64,000 nucleotides of DNA from Shewanella ulleungensis. GTDB lineage: Bacteria; Pseudomonadota; Gammaproteobacteria; Enterobacterales; Shewanellaceae. Made by a program: the position numbers and the translations under genes. The notes beneath the pieces are model-generated. The model was given only the letters and a program-made list of their open reading frames with translations. It did not search any database and was not told where the DNA came from. Location of the stretch: assembly GCF_014648315.1 (NCBI RefSeq), contig NZ_BMQW01000013.1, forward strand, positions 262 through 64,261. Direction: 5' to 3'. Shown one piece after another: positions 52,558 to 61,822 of the stretch; positions within the stretch are counted from its first letter, which is position 1, and the number at the start of each line of letters is the position of its first letter.

Positions 52558-53237
52558 TGGATTGGCAAGCATTATGGTTGTCGGTCAAATTGAGCTGTTT
52601 TACAGTTTTATTTTTGATCCCGTTAGCCATACTGGTCGGTCGAGGCTTGGCATATTATCAATTTCGCGGTAAATCTTGGTTAGAAGCCTTAATCCTAGTT
52701 CCTTTGGTATTGCCTCCAACTGTAATTGGTTATTACTTGTTGGTGGGGTTAGGCAATCAAAGTTTTATTGGTGGTTTTGCCGAACAATTTTTTGGCCAAC
52801 AACTGGTGTTTAATTTCTCTGGGTTAGTGATTGCCTCCATTATCGTCAATATTCCTTTTGCTGTGCAGCCTATACAACGTGCTTATGAAACCGTCCCAAT
52901 AGATATTCGCGACGCAGCAGCTTGTTGTGGTATGAGCCGCTTGAGGATCTTCCTTAAAGTTGAATTGCCTATGGTGTGGCCTGGTGTATTGACTGCGTTG
53001 GTATTGTGTTTCTCCCATGTATTGGGTGAATTTGGCGTGGTATTAATGCTCGGTGGCAATATAGCTGGCGAAACCAAAACTATCTCAATAGCTATTTACG
53101 ATAGTGTGCAAGCTTTCGACTTTGATTCCGCTGGAATGATGTCTTTGGTTTTATTATTATTTGCGGTGAGTGCGCTTGCACTAACTACCAGTATGTCACG
53201 GCGTTTAGGAGGGCATAATGGTGCCACGCAGCGCTGA
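52557..53237 (+). CDS. modB: Molybdate ABC transporter permease ModB
   Basis: A 226-aa inner-membrane permease with about five helices. The opening LWLSVKLSCFTVLFLIPLAI, LVLPPTVIGYYLLV and the EAA loop (DAAACCGMSRLRIFLKVELPM in part) match ModB. SHVLGEFGVVLMLGGNIAGET is also typical. Its 3' end overlaps modC by 20 bases. Confidence 0.94.
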   Translation: MDWQALWLSVKLSCFTVLFLIPLAILVGRGLAYYQFRGKSWLEALILVPLVLPPTVIGYYLLVGLGNQSFIGGFAEQFFGQQLVFNFSGLVIASIIVNIPFAVQPIQRAYETVPIDIRDAAACCGMSRLRIFLKVELPMVWPGVLTALVLCFSHVLGEFGVVLMLGGNIAGETKTISIAIYDSVQAFDFDSAGMMSLVLLLFAVSALALTTSMSRRLGGHNGATQR

Positions 53238-54336
53238 TTTAGTTTGTCATATTAGCCAAGAATTACCGATACCATTAGCCGCTAACTTCACCTGTAAAGC
53301 AGGTGAAGTGCTTGCCGTGGTAGGGCCGTCAGGTGGTGGGAAAACAACCTTGTTAAGAATGATTGCAGGGTTAACAACACCTAAAGATGGCCACATCCAA
53401 TGTGGTGATACCCTTTGGTTTGATGCACAATCGTCATTATCGTTAACCCCACAACAACGTCATATTGGCTATATGCCACAGCATTTCGGTTTATTTCCAC
53501 ACTTGTCGGCATTAGATAATGTGATAGCAGGACTCGACCATGTGCCAAAGGCATTGCGTAAGCAGCGTGCGTTAGATTGGTTAGAACGGGTTAATCTTCA
53601 CGGCTTGCCAGATAGATTACCAGCACAACTTTCTGGAGGGCAGCGTCAACGTGTAGCGTTAGCGCGTGCTTTAGCCCGTGAACCGTCAATATTACTGCTT
53701 GATGAACCATTTTCCGCGGTAGATCGTGAAACGCGTGAGCGTTTATACATTGAGCTTGCAAGATTAAAGCAACAGCTATCAATTCCAGTGGTCATGGTCA
53801 CGCACGATATTCATGAAGCCCTATTATTAGCAGATAAAATGATGCTGATAAGCCAAGGCAAAATGTTGCAGCGAGGCAAGCCATTTGAGGTGTTGTCTCA
53901 TCCACACGATGAGGCCGTCGCAAGACAAATGGGATTACGGAATATTTTTGATGGTCAAGTCGTTGAACAAGACATTGAACGCAATATGACGTGGTTTAAG
54001 CTTGGTGATGAATTGATTGTTAGTGACAGTGCTCCTGCGCTAGTTAATGAGCAAGCCATCCGTTGGGTTATTCCCAATCAAGGTATTCGTTTTAATGCCA
54101 TTAGCAGTGGCCGTTTATGCAAAAGCATCAATAAGCTCGATGTATTAATTGAGTCGGTATTAGTGATGGGCGAGTCGTCGCGTGTGATTGCATCGGTTAT
54201 TGGGATTGGTTCAATGTTTAATGCCGATGTGCCAACACATTTGGTTGATAAACTCGGTTTGCAAGCAGGTGTTCAAACCACAATCGCATTAAAGTCAGAT
54301 CAAATCCATATCTTAAACTCCCCACCTTCAAGTTAA
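53218..54336 (+). CDS. modC: Molybdate ABC transporter ATP-binding protein ModC
   Basis: A 372-aa ATPase of the molybdate importer. Walker A is GPSGGGKTT, the signature is LSGGQRQRVALARAL, Walker B is ILLLDEPFSAVD, and the switch His is in VTHDIHEALL. The C-terminal ~130 residues form the TOBE/MOP-like regulatory domain found in ModC. The ATG lies after aggagggc inside the end of modB. No gene for ModE or ModF follows. Confidence 0.94.
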   Translation: MVPRSADLVCHISQELPIPLAANFTCKAGEVLAVVGPSGGGKTTLLRMIAGLTTPKDGHIQCGDTLWFDAQSSLSLTPQQRHIGYMPQHFGLFPHLSALDNVIAGLDHVPKALRKQRALDWLERVNLHGLPDRLPAQLSGGQRQRVALARALAREPSILLLDEPFSAVDRETRERLYIELARLKQQLSIPVVMVTHDIHEALLLADKMMLISQGKMLQRGKPFEVLSHPHDEAVARQMGLRNIFDGQVVEQDIERNMTWFKLGDELIVSDSAPALVNEQAIRWVIPNQGIRFNAISSGRLCKSINKLDVLIESVLVMGESSRVIASVIGIGSMFNADVPTHLVDKLGLQAGVQTTIALKSDQIHILNSPPSS

Positions 54337-54463
54337 CCTTTAGCGATAACGCCCTGTTTTACGGTATTTATGATCAATTATTAATCTTAGATTTCTTGGG
54401 ACTTTGGCCGCGGTTAGGTAGAGTAGTGCGGTAATAAAATTTTCAATCATATAGAGGCTAGTG

Positions 54464-54985
54464 ATGGTTCGGTTGCTATTAGCAATATGCTTTCTTCCTT
54501 GTGCCGTGATGGCAACGCCATCTATGCATACTTTGTTGATCAATGGCGATTTTCTAAAGCCCATTGTGGTCATGGAGCAGTTAGAACAACAAGACAAAGG
54601 CACAATTTGTGACTTTGATGTTGATGTGGAAGAAGGATTACTGGTTTACAAAATTTCTATGGTCAACGTAGAAACTCGTAAAATGAGTAAATATCAGTAC
54701 CGAGCTCTAGATGGCGTGCTGCTAAATGAAAAATCATCAGTTTATAGCTCTGATGATATTGGCTCTGTGAGTGCGGCAAAAATGCTGCAAGCCAAACACA
54801 TGACATTTTCTGCACTGGTCGCTTTAGCGATTGAAGATCAACAAGGATACTTAACGCAAGCGGAATTGGACCACGATTTATCCATTAGTTATCTCGAACT
54901 AAAAATCCTCAATCAAGATAGTAAGAACACCATTGCTTTCGATATTGAAACCTTACGTCCACTTCCACTGCTCAAATGGGATTAA
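54464..54985 (+). CDS. Small periplasmic PepSY-like protein upstream of a two-component system
   Basis: A 173-aa protein with a signal peptide (MVRLLLAICFLPCAVMA). The C-terminal half (LSALVALAIED-like helix, then a strand region ending IAFDIETLRPLPLLKWD) looks like a PepSY-type fold, which is often encoded beside OmpR/histidine kinase pairs. Exact family membership is uncertain. ATG 54464 follows agaggct; a GTG three bases earlier is the alternative. The response regulator starts eight bases after its stop, so a role in sensing for this system is likely. Confidence 0.65.
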   Translation: MVRLLLAICFLPCAVMATPSMHTLLINGDFLKPIVVMEQLEQQDKGTICDFDVDVEEGLLVYKISMVNVETRKMSKYQYRALDGVLLNEKSSVYSSDDIGSVSAAKMLQAKHMTFSALVALAIEDQQGYLTQAELDHDLSISYLELKILNQDSKNTIAFDIETLRPLPLLKWD

Positions 54986-54992
54986 AGACTCT

Positions 54993-55676
54993 ATGACTAA
55001 GCGTATTTTATTGGTTGAAGATGATGCCACAACATTAAAGTATGTGGCCGACGGATTTACTGCACAGAAGTACCAAGTAGACAGTGCAACAGATGGTCAA
55101 GAAGGCTTAACATTAGCTAAGCACAATCAATATGACTTACTCATTTTAGACCGCATGCTACCTAAGCTCGACGGGCTAACCTTATTGTCGGCATTGCGTA
55201 CCAGCGGTAATAAAACGCCGGTATTGATTCTATCGGCATTGAGCCACGTTGATGAGCGTGTTAAAGGCTTACGTGCTGGCGGTGATGACTACATGACCAA
55301 ACCGTTTGCATTTGCAGAGCTATTGGTGCGTGCTGAAAAGCTGGTGCAACGTAATGTTGTTGAACCTGCCGCGACGGACATTGAAGTTGGCGGTCTGAAA
55401 ATGGAGTTGTTGACCCGTAAAGTGACACTTGATGACAGTGAGTTAATGCTGCAACCAAAAGAGTTTCAACTACTCAAGTATTTAATGGAACACCCTAATC
55501 AAGTGATTAGCCGTACCCTACTATTTGAAGCCGTGTGGGATTATCATTTTGACCCTCGAACTAATGTCATCGATGTACATATTGCAAAATTACGTCGTAA
55601 GTTTGAAGAGCTTGGACATGGTGAGTTAATTGAAACAGTAAGGGGTGCGGGTTATCGCCTCTGCAAAGGCCATTAA
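54993..55676 (+). CDS. OmpR-family response regulator
   Basis: A 227-aa regulator with a receiver domain (acidic pair D10/D11, phospho-acceptor D53 in LLILDRMLPKLDG, Lys in DYMTKPFAFAEL) and a C-terminal winged helix (MLQPKEFQLLKYLMEHPNQVISR in part, ending RGAGYRLC). ATG 54993 is chosen since the receiver begins there; a frame from 54933 overlaps the previous gene. It would be phosphorylated by the histidine kinase whose gene overlaps its end. The regulated genes are not known. Confidence 0.93.
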   Translation: MTKRILLVEDDATTLKYVADGFTAQKYQVDSATDGQEGLTLAKHNQYDLLILDRMLPKLDGLTLLSALRTSGNKTPVLILSALSHVDERVKGLRAGGDDYMTKPFAFAELLVRAEKLVQRNVVEPAATDIEVGGLKMELLTRKVTLDDSELMLQPKEFQLLKYLMEHPNQVISRTLLFEAVWDYHFDPRTNVIDVHIAKLRRKFEELGHGELIETVRGAGYRLCKGH

Positions 55677-56985
55677 GCCATATCAAAGTAGTGCGTGGCG
55701 CATCACGCTTATCTTCTCGACGTTAGTGACCATCTTAATTGTGATGTTGGTATTAAGCCTTTATCGACAGTTAGTCATTGAACAGCAAAACCAAGTTGAT
55801 AAGCATCTTGCGGCAGAAATGCAGCGCTATCAGCAGTTAGCATTAACGGTTAATCGCCGTAGTTTTGCGGCACAGATCCGTGCCGCTGATCCTAAAACGG
55901 CACTAATCGCCTGGCGTAACAGTGTTGATATGGTTGGGGCATTGACCTTTTTACCAGAAAACATGCCTCAGTTGCCAGAAACCAAAGACTTTCCTATCTT
56001 TACTGGTGGCCCAGATAAGCTACATATCTTAACGGGTGGATTAGTGATGACGCGCTACGGTCCAGTGCTTATTGCAACGCGAACCGATCACCTCGCAACC
56101 CTCATTGAAAAGTTTATCAACGCAGCATTTTGGGCGGTCGCTTTTACATTAGGACTCACTTTAGCGTTGGGTTACATTTTCTCAAAAGCTATTCTTAGAC
56201 GACTGGTCGAATACAACCGTTTGAGTGAGCAAATTGAGGCCGGACATTACGAAACCCGTTTACCTGTCAGCGACAGCCAGGATGAGTTTGACATGTTAGC
56301 GCGGCAATTTAATCTAGTGCTCGATACCTTGGAGCAAAACCTACGCGCTGTTCGTGGTGTTACCGATAATATTGCCCATGATTTACGTACGCCTTTATCG
56401 CATTTACGTATTGGGATAGAGCAGCTTGCCGATAAACCGACTCATCAATTGGCCGATGCCACTGCAGAATTACTCGAAGAATTAGATCATTGTTTAGGCA
56501 CGTTTGATGCGATGTTATCATTAACTCGAATAGAAGAAGGTCAGCAAACTCTTGATTTACAGCCAGTGAGTTTACAACAGATTTGCCAAGATTTATTTGA
56601 AATGGCCGATGTTATCGCCGAATCTCGTGACCAAGTATTAGAGATTTCGCTTGAAAATGATGTACAAATTCATGGTGATAAATACCTGTTATTCCAAGCG
56701 CTATTTAATTTAGTCGATAATGCGATTAAGTATTCACCGGTAGGTGCTGCAATTTGTATTAAACAGCGTGGCAAACATATCCAGATTAGTGATAATGGTC
56801 CGGGCATTTTGGATGAAGATAAAGAGCGGGTGTTTGATCGTTTGGTTCGTCTTGATCCTAGCCGTCATTACAAGGGCACGGGTCTGGGTTTATCGATGGT
56901 AAAAGCGATTTTATCTCGGCATAAAGCCACTATTTCATTAGATGACAATAACCCTGGGTTGTTAGTGAACATTCATTTTAAATAA
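55645..56985 (+). CDS. Membrane sensor histidine kinase
   Basis: A 446-aa kinase. A first membrane helix (ITLIFSTLVTILIVMLVLSL), a periplasmic domain of about 110 residues, a second helix (FTLGLTLALGYIFS), HAMP, HisKA with the phospho-His near 245 (NIAHDLRTPLSHLR) and an HATPase domain (N-box NLVDNAIKYSP, G-boxes ISDNGPGI and GTGLGLSMV). The start at GTG 55645 is the only usual start codon before the first helix; it overlaps the regulator gene by 32 bases. The input ligand is not known; the PepSY-like protein could be part of the sensor. Confidence 0.9.
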   Translation: MRVIASAKAIKPYQSSAWRITLIFSTLVTILIVMLVLSLYRQLVIEQQNQVDKHLAAEMQRYQQLALTVNRRSFAAQIRAADPKTALIAWRNSVDMVGALTFLPENMPQLPETKDFPIFTGGPDKLHILTGGLVMTRYGPVLIATRTDHLATLIEKFINAAFWAVAFTLGLTLALGYIFSKAILRRLVEYNRLSEQIEAGHYETRLPVSDSQDEFDMLARQFNLVLDTLEQNLRAVRGVTDNIAHDLRTPLSHLRIGIEQLADKPTHQLADATAELLEELDHCLGTFDAMLSLTRIEEGQQTLDLQPVSLQQICQDLFEMADVIAESRDQVLEISLENDVQIHGDKYLLFQALFNLVDNAIKYSPVGAAICIKQRGKHIQISDNGPGILDEDKERVFDRLVRLDPSRHYKGTGLGLSMVKAILSRHKATISLDDNNPGLLVNIHFK

Positions 56986-57014
56986 CCCGTAGTTTAACTG
57001 CAGGTGTAATCGAG

Positions 57015-57704
57015 TTGGATCCATCAATGTATCAATTGCTGAGCGAGCAACCTGACTTTATTGTGATTAATAAAGCGCCTCATGTTCACTTTCATAGTCA
57101 AGATGGCAATGCAGGGGTTATCGCGCAAGCTGAAGCCGATTTAGGCTATAAGCTGTATCCGGTACATCGTTTGGATACTCCGACCTCTGGGTTGTTAATC
57201 GTGGCTCGTTCGCCACAAGCTGCCAATGTATTTACACAGATGTTTACTGCTCATCAAGTGCAAAAATACTATTTAGCCATTGCATTAGGTAAACCTAAAA
57301 AGAAGCAAGGTTGGATTGTGGGTGACATGGCTAAATCTCGTCGCAGTATGTATAAATTACTGCGAACGACAGAAAATCCCGCCATGACACAGTTTTTTTG
57401 TATGAGTATTAGTGAAGGGAAGCGCGCATATTTATTGAAACCATTAAGCGGTAAAACACATCAGCTAAGAGTGGCATTAGCTAGCATTGGTGTGCCTATT
57501 TTAGGTGACACTCTTTACGGTAAAGATGTAAGTGATCGTTGTTACTTACATGCATATAGTTTGTATTTTAACTATTTAGGCCAGCAATATACTTTTCAGC
57601 AATTCCCTACTCAAGGAGAGTGGTTTGTTGATAAACCTTTTGCAGCGATAGTCGCCGAGCAATGGCAACAACCCGATAGCCTCGCTTGGCCAGCTAAAAA
57701 CTAG
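57015..57704 (+). CDS. RluA-family RNA pseudouridine synthase
   Basis: A 229-aa enzyme of the RluA family, without an S4 domain. The catalytic motif is HRLDTPTSGLLIVA with the essential Asp, and LKPLSGKTHQLRVALAS and LGDTLYG are also conserved. The RNA target is unknown; this short form resembles the Rlu-like proteins of marine Gammaproteobacteria. TTG 57015 is preceded by aggtg at eight bases and is preferred; ATG 57027 is the alternative, with no such site. It follows the kinase gene by 29 bases. Confidence 0.85.
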   Translation: MDPSMYQLLSEQPDFIVINKAPHVHFHSQDGNAGVIAQAEADLGYKLYPVHRLDTPTSGLLIVARSPQAANVFTQMFTAHQVQKYYLAIALGKPKKKQGWIVGDMAKSRRSMYKLLRTTENPAMTQFFCMSISEGKRAYLLKPLSGKTHQLRVALASIGVPILGDTLYGKDVSDRCYLHAYSLYFNYLGQQYTFQQFPTQGEWFVDKPFAAIVAEQWQQPDSLAWPAKN

Positions 57705-57761
57705 TGTATTAGTCATTTCTGTCTGCTTCAGTTGATTATCAGGCGGGTTGCTCCGTACCTT

Positions 57762-58943
57762 TTAAGTCGACATGTTCAACTCTTTGGTGCAAATGGTATT
57801 ACGGCCAGTATTTTTAGCAAGATACATGGCCTCATCAGCTAACTGTAATAATTGATCAACGTTTATATGAGTTTTACATGTGGCACAGCCAATACTTAAG
57901 GTAAAAGTCATTTCTTTTTGTTGCCACAGTACAGATGTGCTATTGATTTTAGATTGTATTTTTTCTGCGACAATCATTGCCTCATCGGCGTTAGTGGCTG
58001 GTAAAATAATCAAAAATTCTTCACCGCCATAACGGCAAATAAAATCAACTTTTCGTAACGTTTGTTGTAATAGGTTTGCTGTGTGCTTTAGTACAGTATC
58101 ACCAGCCATATGGCCATAGGTGTCGTTGACTTGCTTAAAGTGATCAAGGTCTAACACCAGTAAGCTATATGCCGAGCCACTTCGTTGCCATAAGGCATCA
58201 ACTTCATCTAACTTATCGAGTAAGGCGTGCCTGTTCCATAACCCTGTCAGCTGATCTCTATTGACTAAACGAGCTACTTTATACACTAGCCGTGTCAATG
58301 CATTGCCATATAGGACTAAGTTAGTCAGTAACAGTAAAATGATATAGCTCCACATTACTATTGGGGCGTTAAGTTTATTCGCGGCAGAGAGTTTGGCTAA
58401 ATCTTCAGGATAGAGAAACAGAGCTACAGCTCGGATGATAAATAGGGTACCCATGATAAAAAAGGGCACATTAATTAACACAGCGTAAAAAATCGGCATG
58501 TGTATTTTAGATGCCTTTACGTTATCAATACCTGTTAGTGAGATCAACGTGGCAGCTGTGATGCTCATAATAATCACCAGGTATACGGCATATGCTAGAG
58601 ATGGTGGAACCAATAACATCAATAAGGCGCAGCTGGTTAACAATACCAAGTCAAATAGATAAGATACCGGGTGTTTAAATAAATACTGGCAACCCCAACG
58701 TACTAATGCAAGCCCCAATAAAATGGCCATGTCGGCGGTAAACCAGTATAAATAGCTAATGGCTTCACTGCGTTGAGTGTAAAGTAACACACCAGCTACA
58801 GTGCATATATTGGCCATAGTGAAGCGCCAACTTGCTCTAGGGGCAATGCGGAACACACCTGCGTACATTGCCCATGCAATGGCACAGCTTGTACCAATTA
58901 AGCAAAAAAATTGAACAAAAATAATACTTTGGTGATGTTCCAT
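57762..58943 (-). CDS. Membrane-bound diguanylate cyclase
   Basis: A 393-aa protein with about seven to eight membrane helices in the first 220 residues, a MASE-like sensor of undefined type, and a C-terminal GGDEF domain. The active motif is intact as GGEEF (about residue 305, CRYGGEEFLIILPA), and the inhibitory I-site RKVD lies five residues before it. It should make c-di-GMP from GTP with product inhibition. This contrasts with the degenerate GGDEF-EAL protein at 527. Single gene. Confidence 0.92.
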   Translation of the reverse strand: MEHHQSIIFVQFFCLIGTSCAIAWAMYAGVFRIAPRASWRFTMANICTVAGVLLYTQRSEAISYLYWFTADMAILLGLALVRWGCQYLFKHPVSYLFDLVLLTSCALLMLLVPPSLAYAVYLVIIMSITAATLISLTGIDNVKASKIHMPIFYAVLINVPFFIMGTLFIIRAVALFLYPEDLAKLSAANKLNAPIVMWSYIILLLLTNLVLYGNALTRLVYKVARLVNRDQLTGLWNRHALLDKLDEVDALWQRSGSAYSLLVLDLDHFKQVNDTYGHMAGDTVLKHTANLLQQTLRKVDFICRYGGEEFLIILPATNADEAMIVAEKIQSKINSTSVLWQQKEMTFTLSIGCATCKTHINVDQLLQLADEAMYLAKNTGRNTICTKELNMST

Positions 58944-59144
58944 ATGACCTATCAGTATTGTGGCATTGGCTGAATAATAGCGTGCTAAAGGTTAACCATA
59001 GCACATCGTTAATAGAATACCTTGATAAGCGCTTTGCTAAACGGTGTTCAAACGTTAACGTAAATGTGCTGTTTAACAAATTGTATATTATGCTATTTTT
59101 ATAATTGTATTCTCTTAATTAAGCAACATAATAAGGATGAAAAA

Positions 59145-59318
59145 ATGGACACAAATAAATTATTATTGGTCATCATTGCGATATTATTACCACCGTTAGC
59201 GGTATTTTTAAAAAAGGGTTTGGGTAAAGATTTATTGATTAATGTATTGCTGTGCTTTTTCTTTTTTATTCCGGGGCTGATTCATGCTCTATGGGTAGTG
59301 TTGCAAGAAGATTTATAA
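59145..59318 (+). CDS. YqaE/Pmp3 family small membrane protein
   Basis: A 57-aa protein of two hydrophobic helices with the Pmp3 pattern LLLVIIAILLPPLAVFLKKG and LLCFFFFIPGLIHALWVV. Such proteins occur in stress response and membrane potential contexts, but the bacterial role is uncertain. ATG 59145 is preceded by aagga; the longer frame from 59064 is spurious. Confidence 0.88.
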   Translation: MDTNKLLLVIIAILLPPLAVFLKKGLGKDLLINVLLCFFFFIPGLIHALWVVLQEDL

Positions 59319-59425
59319 ACGGCTGCCAGCTCGGAGTGTAAGAAAAGTTAAGCGCTAGAATGAATAGAGCAAGAGGGCGTTTGACGCTATAATCGTGCTA
59401 ATATTTTGTCGATTATGTGAATTAT

Positions 59426-59599
59426 ATGAACCGTAAAAAGAAAATTAACCAAACATTGAAGGCTAAGTCTAAAAAAGCCAATGCGAAGCTACATGCCGCG
59501 AATAAAAATCCGTACATTGCTAAAGCAGAGCGTGAACGATTAGCGCAACAAGCATTACTTTCGGCTGATACTAACGTCAATGATGTGCCGGTAGCATAA
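59426..59599 (+). CDS. Small basic DUF2986 protein
   Basis: A 57-aa, strongly basic protein: MNRKKKINQTLKAKSKKANA opens a Lys-rich helix, followed by KNPYIAKAERERLA. It matches the DUF2986 family of Gammaproteobacteria, which has no known function; nucleic acid or ribosome binding is a guess from the charge. GTG 59417 is an alternative start. It is ended by the hairpin 59603-59632. Confidence 0.75.
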   Translation: MNRKKKINQTLKAKSKKANAKLHAANKNPYIAKAERERLAQQALLSADTNVNDVPVA

Positions 59600-59602
59600 C
59601 AA

Positions 59603-59632
59603 AAGCACAAGGGCTGCCCTCTTGTGTTTTTG
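59603..59632 (+). terminator. Terminator after the DUF2986 gene
   Basis: Stem cacaag/cttgtg (59606-59611 with 59621-59626), extended inside by gg/cc, followed by five T. Confidence 0.8.
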
Positions 59633-59660
59633 TTCTGGTTTATTCTAACGGGTTAAGTTT

Positions 59661-60431
59661 TTATGTGCCGAAACCGCATACTTTACATTGTGGTTGTTTC
59701 GGTAATGTCATTTGTCTGAACTCCATGGTCATCGCATCGATCATTAACAACTTTCCTGATAAAGCTTGCCCCATAGCGCTGATGACTTTGATGGCTTCCG
59801 TAGCCTGAATGCAACCTATCATTCCCACTACGGGCGCTAAAATACCCGATTCGACACAAGTTAACTGTTGCTCACCAAACAATGCACTAAAACATTGATA
59901 GCAAGGCGTATCAGCTTGATAGTCAAACACGGTTACTGTGCCTTCCATGCGTATAGCCGCAGCAGACACTAACGAAATCTTGTGTTTAAAACAGCTCTTA
60001 TTGAGCTGTTCGCGTACCATCACGTTGTCGGTGCAGTCGAGTACTAAGCTGTGCTGACTGACTAGCGAGTCGATTTCTGCATCATCTAGAAGCGCATTTA
60101 ACGCATTAATTTTTATAAGAGGATTGAGTTGAGCCAGTGTTTGTTTAGCCGACTCTACTTTAGCCTGACCAATATTGGCATCAAAGTGCAAAACTTGGCG
60201 TTGTAAATTGGATAGCTCTACCGTGTCAAAGTCGACAATCGTTATTTCTCCCACGCCTGCGACAGCAAGATACTGACTAGCCGCACACCCTAAACCCCCT
60301 GCACCAATAATCAATACTTTTGCCAGTTTGAGTTTTTCTTGGCCTTCGATGTCCATTGCTTTAATGGATATTTGACGACTGTAGCGCAACATCTCGTTGT
60401 CGCTCAGAATATCTTGGTCTTCAGGCTGCAT
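59661..60431 (-). CDS. moeB: Molybdopterin-synthase adenylyltransferase MoeB
   Basis: A 256-aa E1-like enzyme that adenylates the C-terminal glycine of MoaD before sulfur transfer. The ATP site is VLIIGAGGLGCAASQYL, the acidic loop is VDFDTVELSNLQRQVL, and zinc is bound by two CxxC pairs (CYQC and CKVC). ATG 60431 follows taggaga, which overlaps the end of moeA; a frame from 60467 overlaps moeA and is not used. The gene order moeA-moeB is usual for Gammaproteobacteria. Confidence 0.94.
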   Translation of the reverse strand: MQPEDQDILSDNEMLRYSRQISIKAMDIEGQEKLKLAKVLIIGAGGLGCAASQYLAVAGVGEITIVDFDTVELSNLQRQVLHFDANIGQAKVESAKQTLAQLNPLIKINALNALLDDAEIDSLVSQHSLVLDCTDNVMVREQLNKSCFKHKISLVSAAAIRMEGTVTVFDYQADTPCYQCFSALFGEQQLTCVESGILAPVVGMIGCIQATEAIKVISAMGQALSGKLLMIDAMTMEFRQMTLPKQPQCKVCGFGT

Positions 60432-60438
60432 AATTCTC

Positions 60439-61692
60439 CTAGCAAAGTACGCTATTAAATGGCTCAACGGTCACGATATTACCTTTAGCCAGGTCACCTT
60501 GATACTGCTCTAAAATCACAAAACAGTTGGCTAAACTCATTGACGTCAACATACCAGAGCCTTGGCCGCCGGTAATAGAAACTTCCAATTCACCCGACTC
60601 ATTTCGGCTTAATATGCCACGCTGATACTCTACTCTACCGGGATGTTTGCGGATGTCGGTTTGTAATGTTGCTTGGCAAATTAGTGGTGTTTTTGGTGTT
60701 AGCCCCTGCATTTTATGCAAAATAGGCAAGACAAGTTTATAAAACGTTACCATCGAAGACACTGGATTACCGGGTAAGCCACAAAAGACGGCTTTACCCA
60801 TTTTGCCAAAGGCGAAAGGCTTGCCTGGTTTTATGGCTAATTTCCAAAAAGTAATTTGGCCTTCTTCCGATAAAATCTGTTTAGTGAAATCAGCTTCGCC
60901 AACAGAAACTCCACCAGATGTAAGTACCATATCGGCTTTACTTGCAGCTTCTTTGAATGCACCGCGAATGGCTTCTTTATCATCACTAATAACGCCAAGG
61001 TCTATCCATTCAACATTACTTTTGCTCAGTAAACCTTGAATTGAATAGCGGTTAGAATCATAAATTTGTCCTGGCGCAAGTTCACTGCCAACAGGGCGCA
61101 GTTCATCACCGGTAGAGAAAAATGCGACTTTTAATTTGCGTGTTACACGGACTTGGCTAATACCGATAGTGGCCAGTACGCCCATTTCTGCGGCCCGGAT
61201 AGTCACACCACGATGCAAAACTTTAGTGCCAGCACGTAATTCTTCTGCGCGTTTGCGCACATTTTCACCTAACTTATGCGGATGGCTGATAGTAATGTTG
61301 TCGCCGTTAGCTTGAGCGTTTTCTTGCATTTGTACCGTATCATAACCGGCAGGTAAAGGAGCTCCTGTCATGATGCGGATACAAGTATTAGGCTGTGCTT
61401 TACCGTGAAATGGATGACCGGCAAACGAACTACCTGCTAGCGTGAGGGTGGTGCTATCTTGCATGCTGTCTAAATCAGCAAAACTGAATGCGTAGCCGTC
61501 CATTGCCGAGTTATCAAATGGCGGTAAATCTATACTAGATGCCAAGTCTTCGGCTAGCACTCTATCTATTGCATGATTTAGTGTGACGAGCTCAGTATCT
61601 TGCGTCGCCTCTACTTGAGCTAATAATTGTTCAATAGCTTGGTCTGGATGCAATAATGTCGGTTGCGCGCAAGGGTCTTGATTGTTTGGCAT
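60439..61692 (-). CDS. moeA: Molybdopterin molybdotransferase MoeA
   Basis: A 417-aa enzyme that inserts molybdate into adenylated molybdopterin, the last common step of Moco synthesis. Conserved parts are LPPFDNSAMDGYAF, IMTGAPLPAGYDTV, GDELRPVG, TSGGVSVGEADF and CGLPGNPVSSMVTF. It is transcribed with moeB, seven bases separating the two. Both act on products of moaACDE and modABC encoded about 6-8 kb away. Confidence 0.95.
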   Translation of the reverse strand: MPNNQDPCAQPTLLHPDQAIEQLLAQVEATQDTELVTLNHAIDRVLAEDLASSIDLPPFDNSAMDGYAFSFADLDSMQDSTTLTLAGSSFAGHPFHGKAQPNTCIRIMTGAPLPAGYDTVQMQENAQANGDNITISHPHKLGENVRKRAEELRAGTKVLHRGVTIRAAEMGVLATIGISQVRVTRKLKVAFFSTGDELRPVGSELAPGQIYDSNRYSIQGLLSKSNVEWIDLGVISDDKEAIRGAFKEAASKADMVLTSGGVSVGEADFTKQILSEEGQITFWKLAIKPGKPFAFGKMGKAVFCGLPGNPVSSMVTFYKLVLPILHKMQGLTPKTPLICQATLQTDIRKHPGRVEYQRGILSRNESGELEVSITGGQGSGMLTSMSLANCFVILEQYQGDLAKGNIVTVEPFNSVLC

Positions 61693-61822
61693 CTGAACTT
61701 CCTTAATGAATACCTAAGGTACTTTATGAGTACTGAGTTAATATGATGTTCGCTATCAACAGGTCCTAGTATGCCATGATGGCAAAAGAGTTTTATGATC
61801 ATACTTAAGGTTTTTATCATTT

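Noticed and set aside
54340..54603. 87-aa minus-strand frame after modC
   Set aside because: It overlaps the start of the PepSY-like gene on the other strand and shows no signal, domain or ribosome site.
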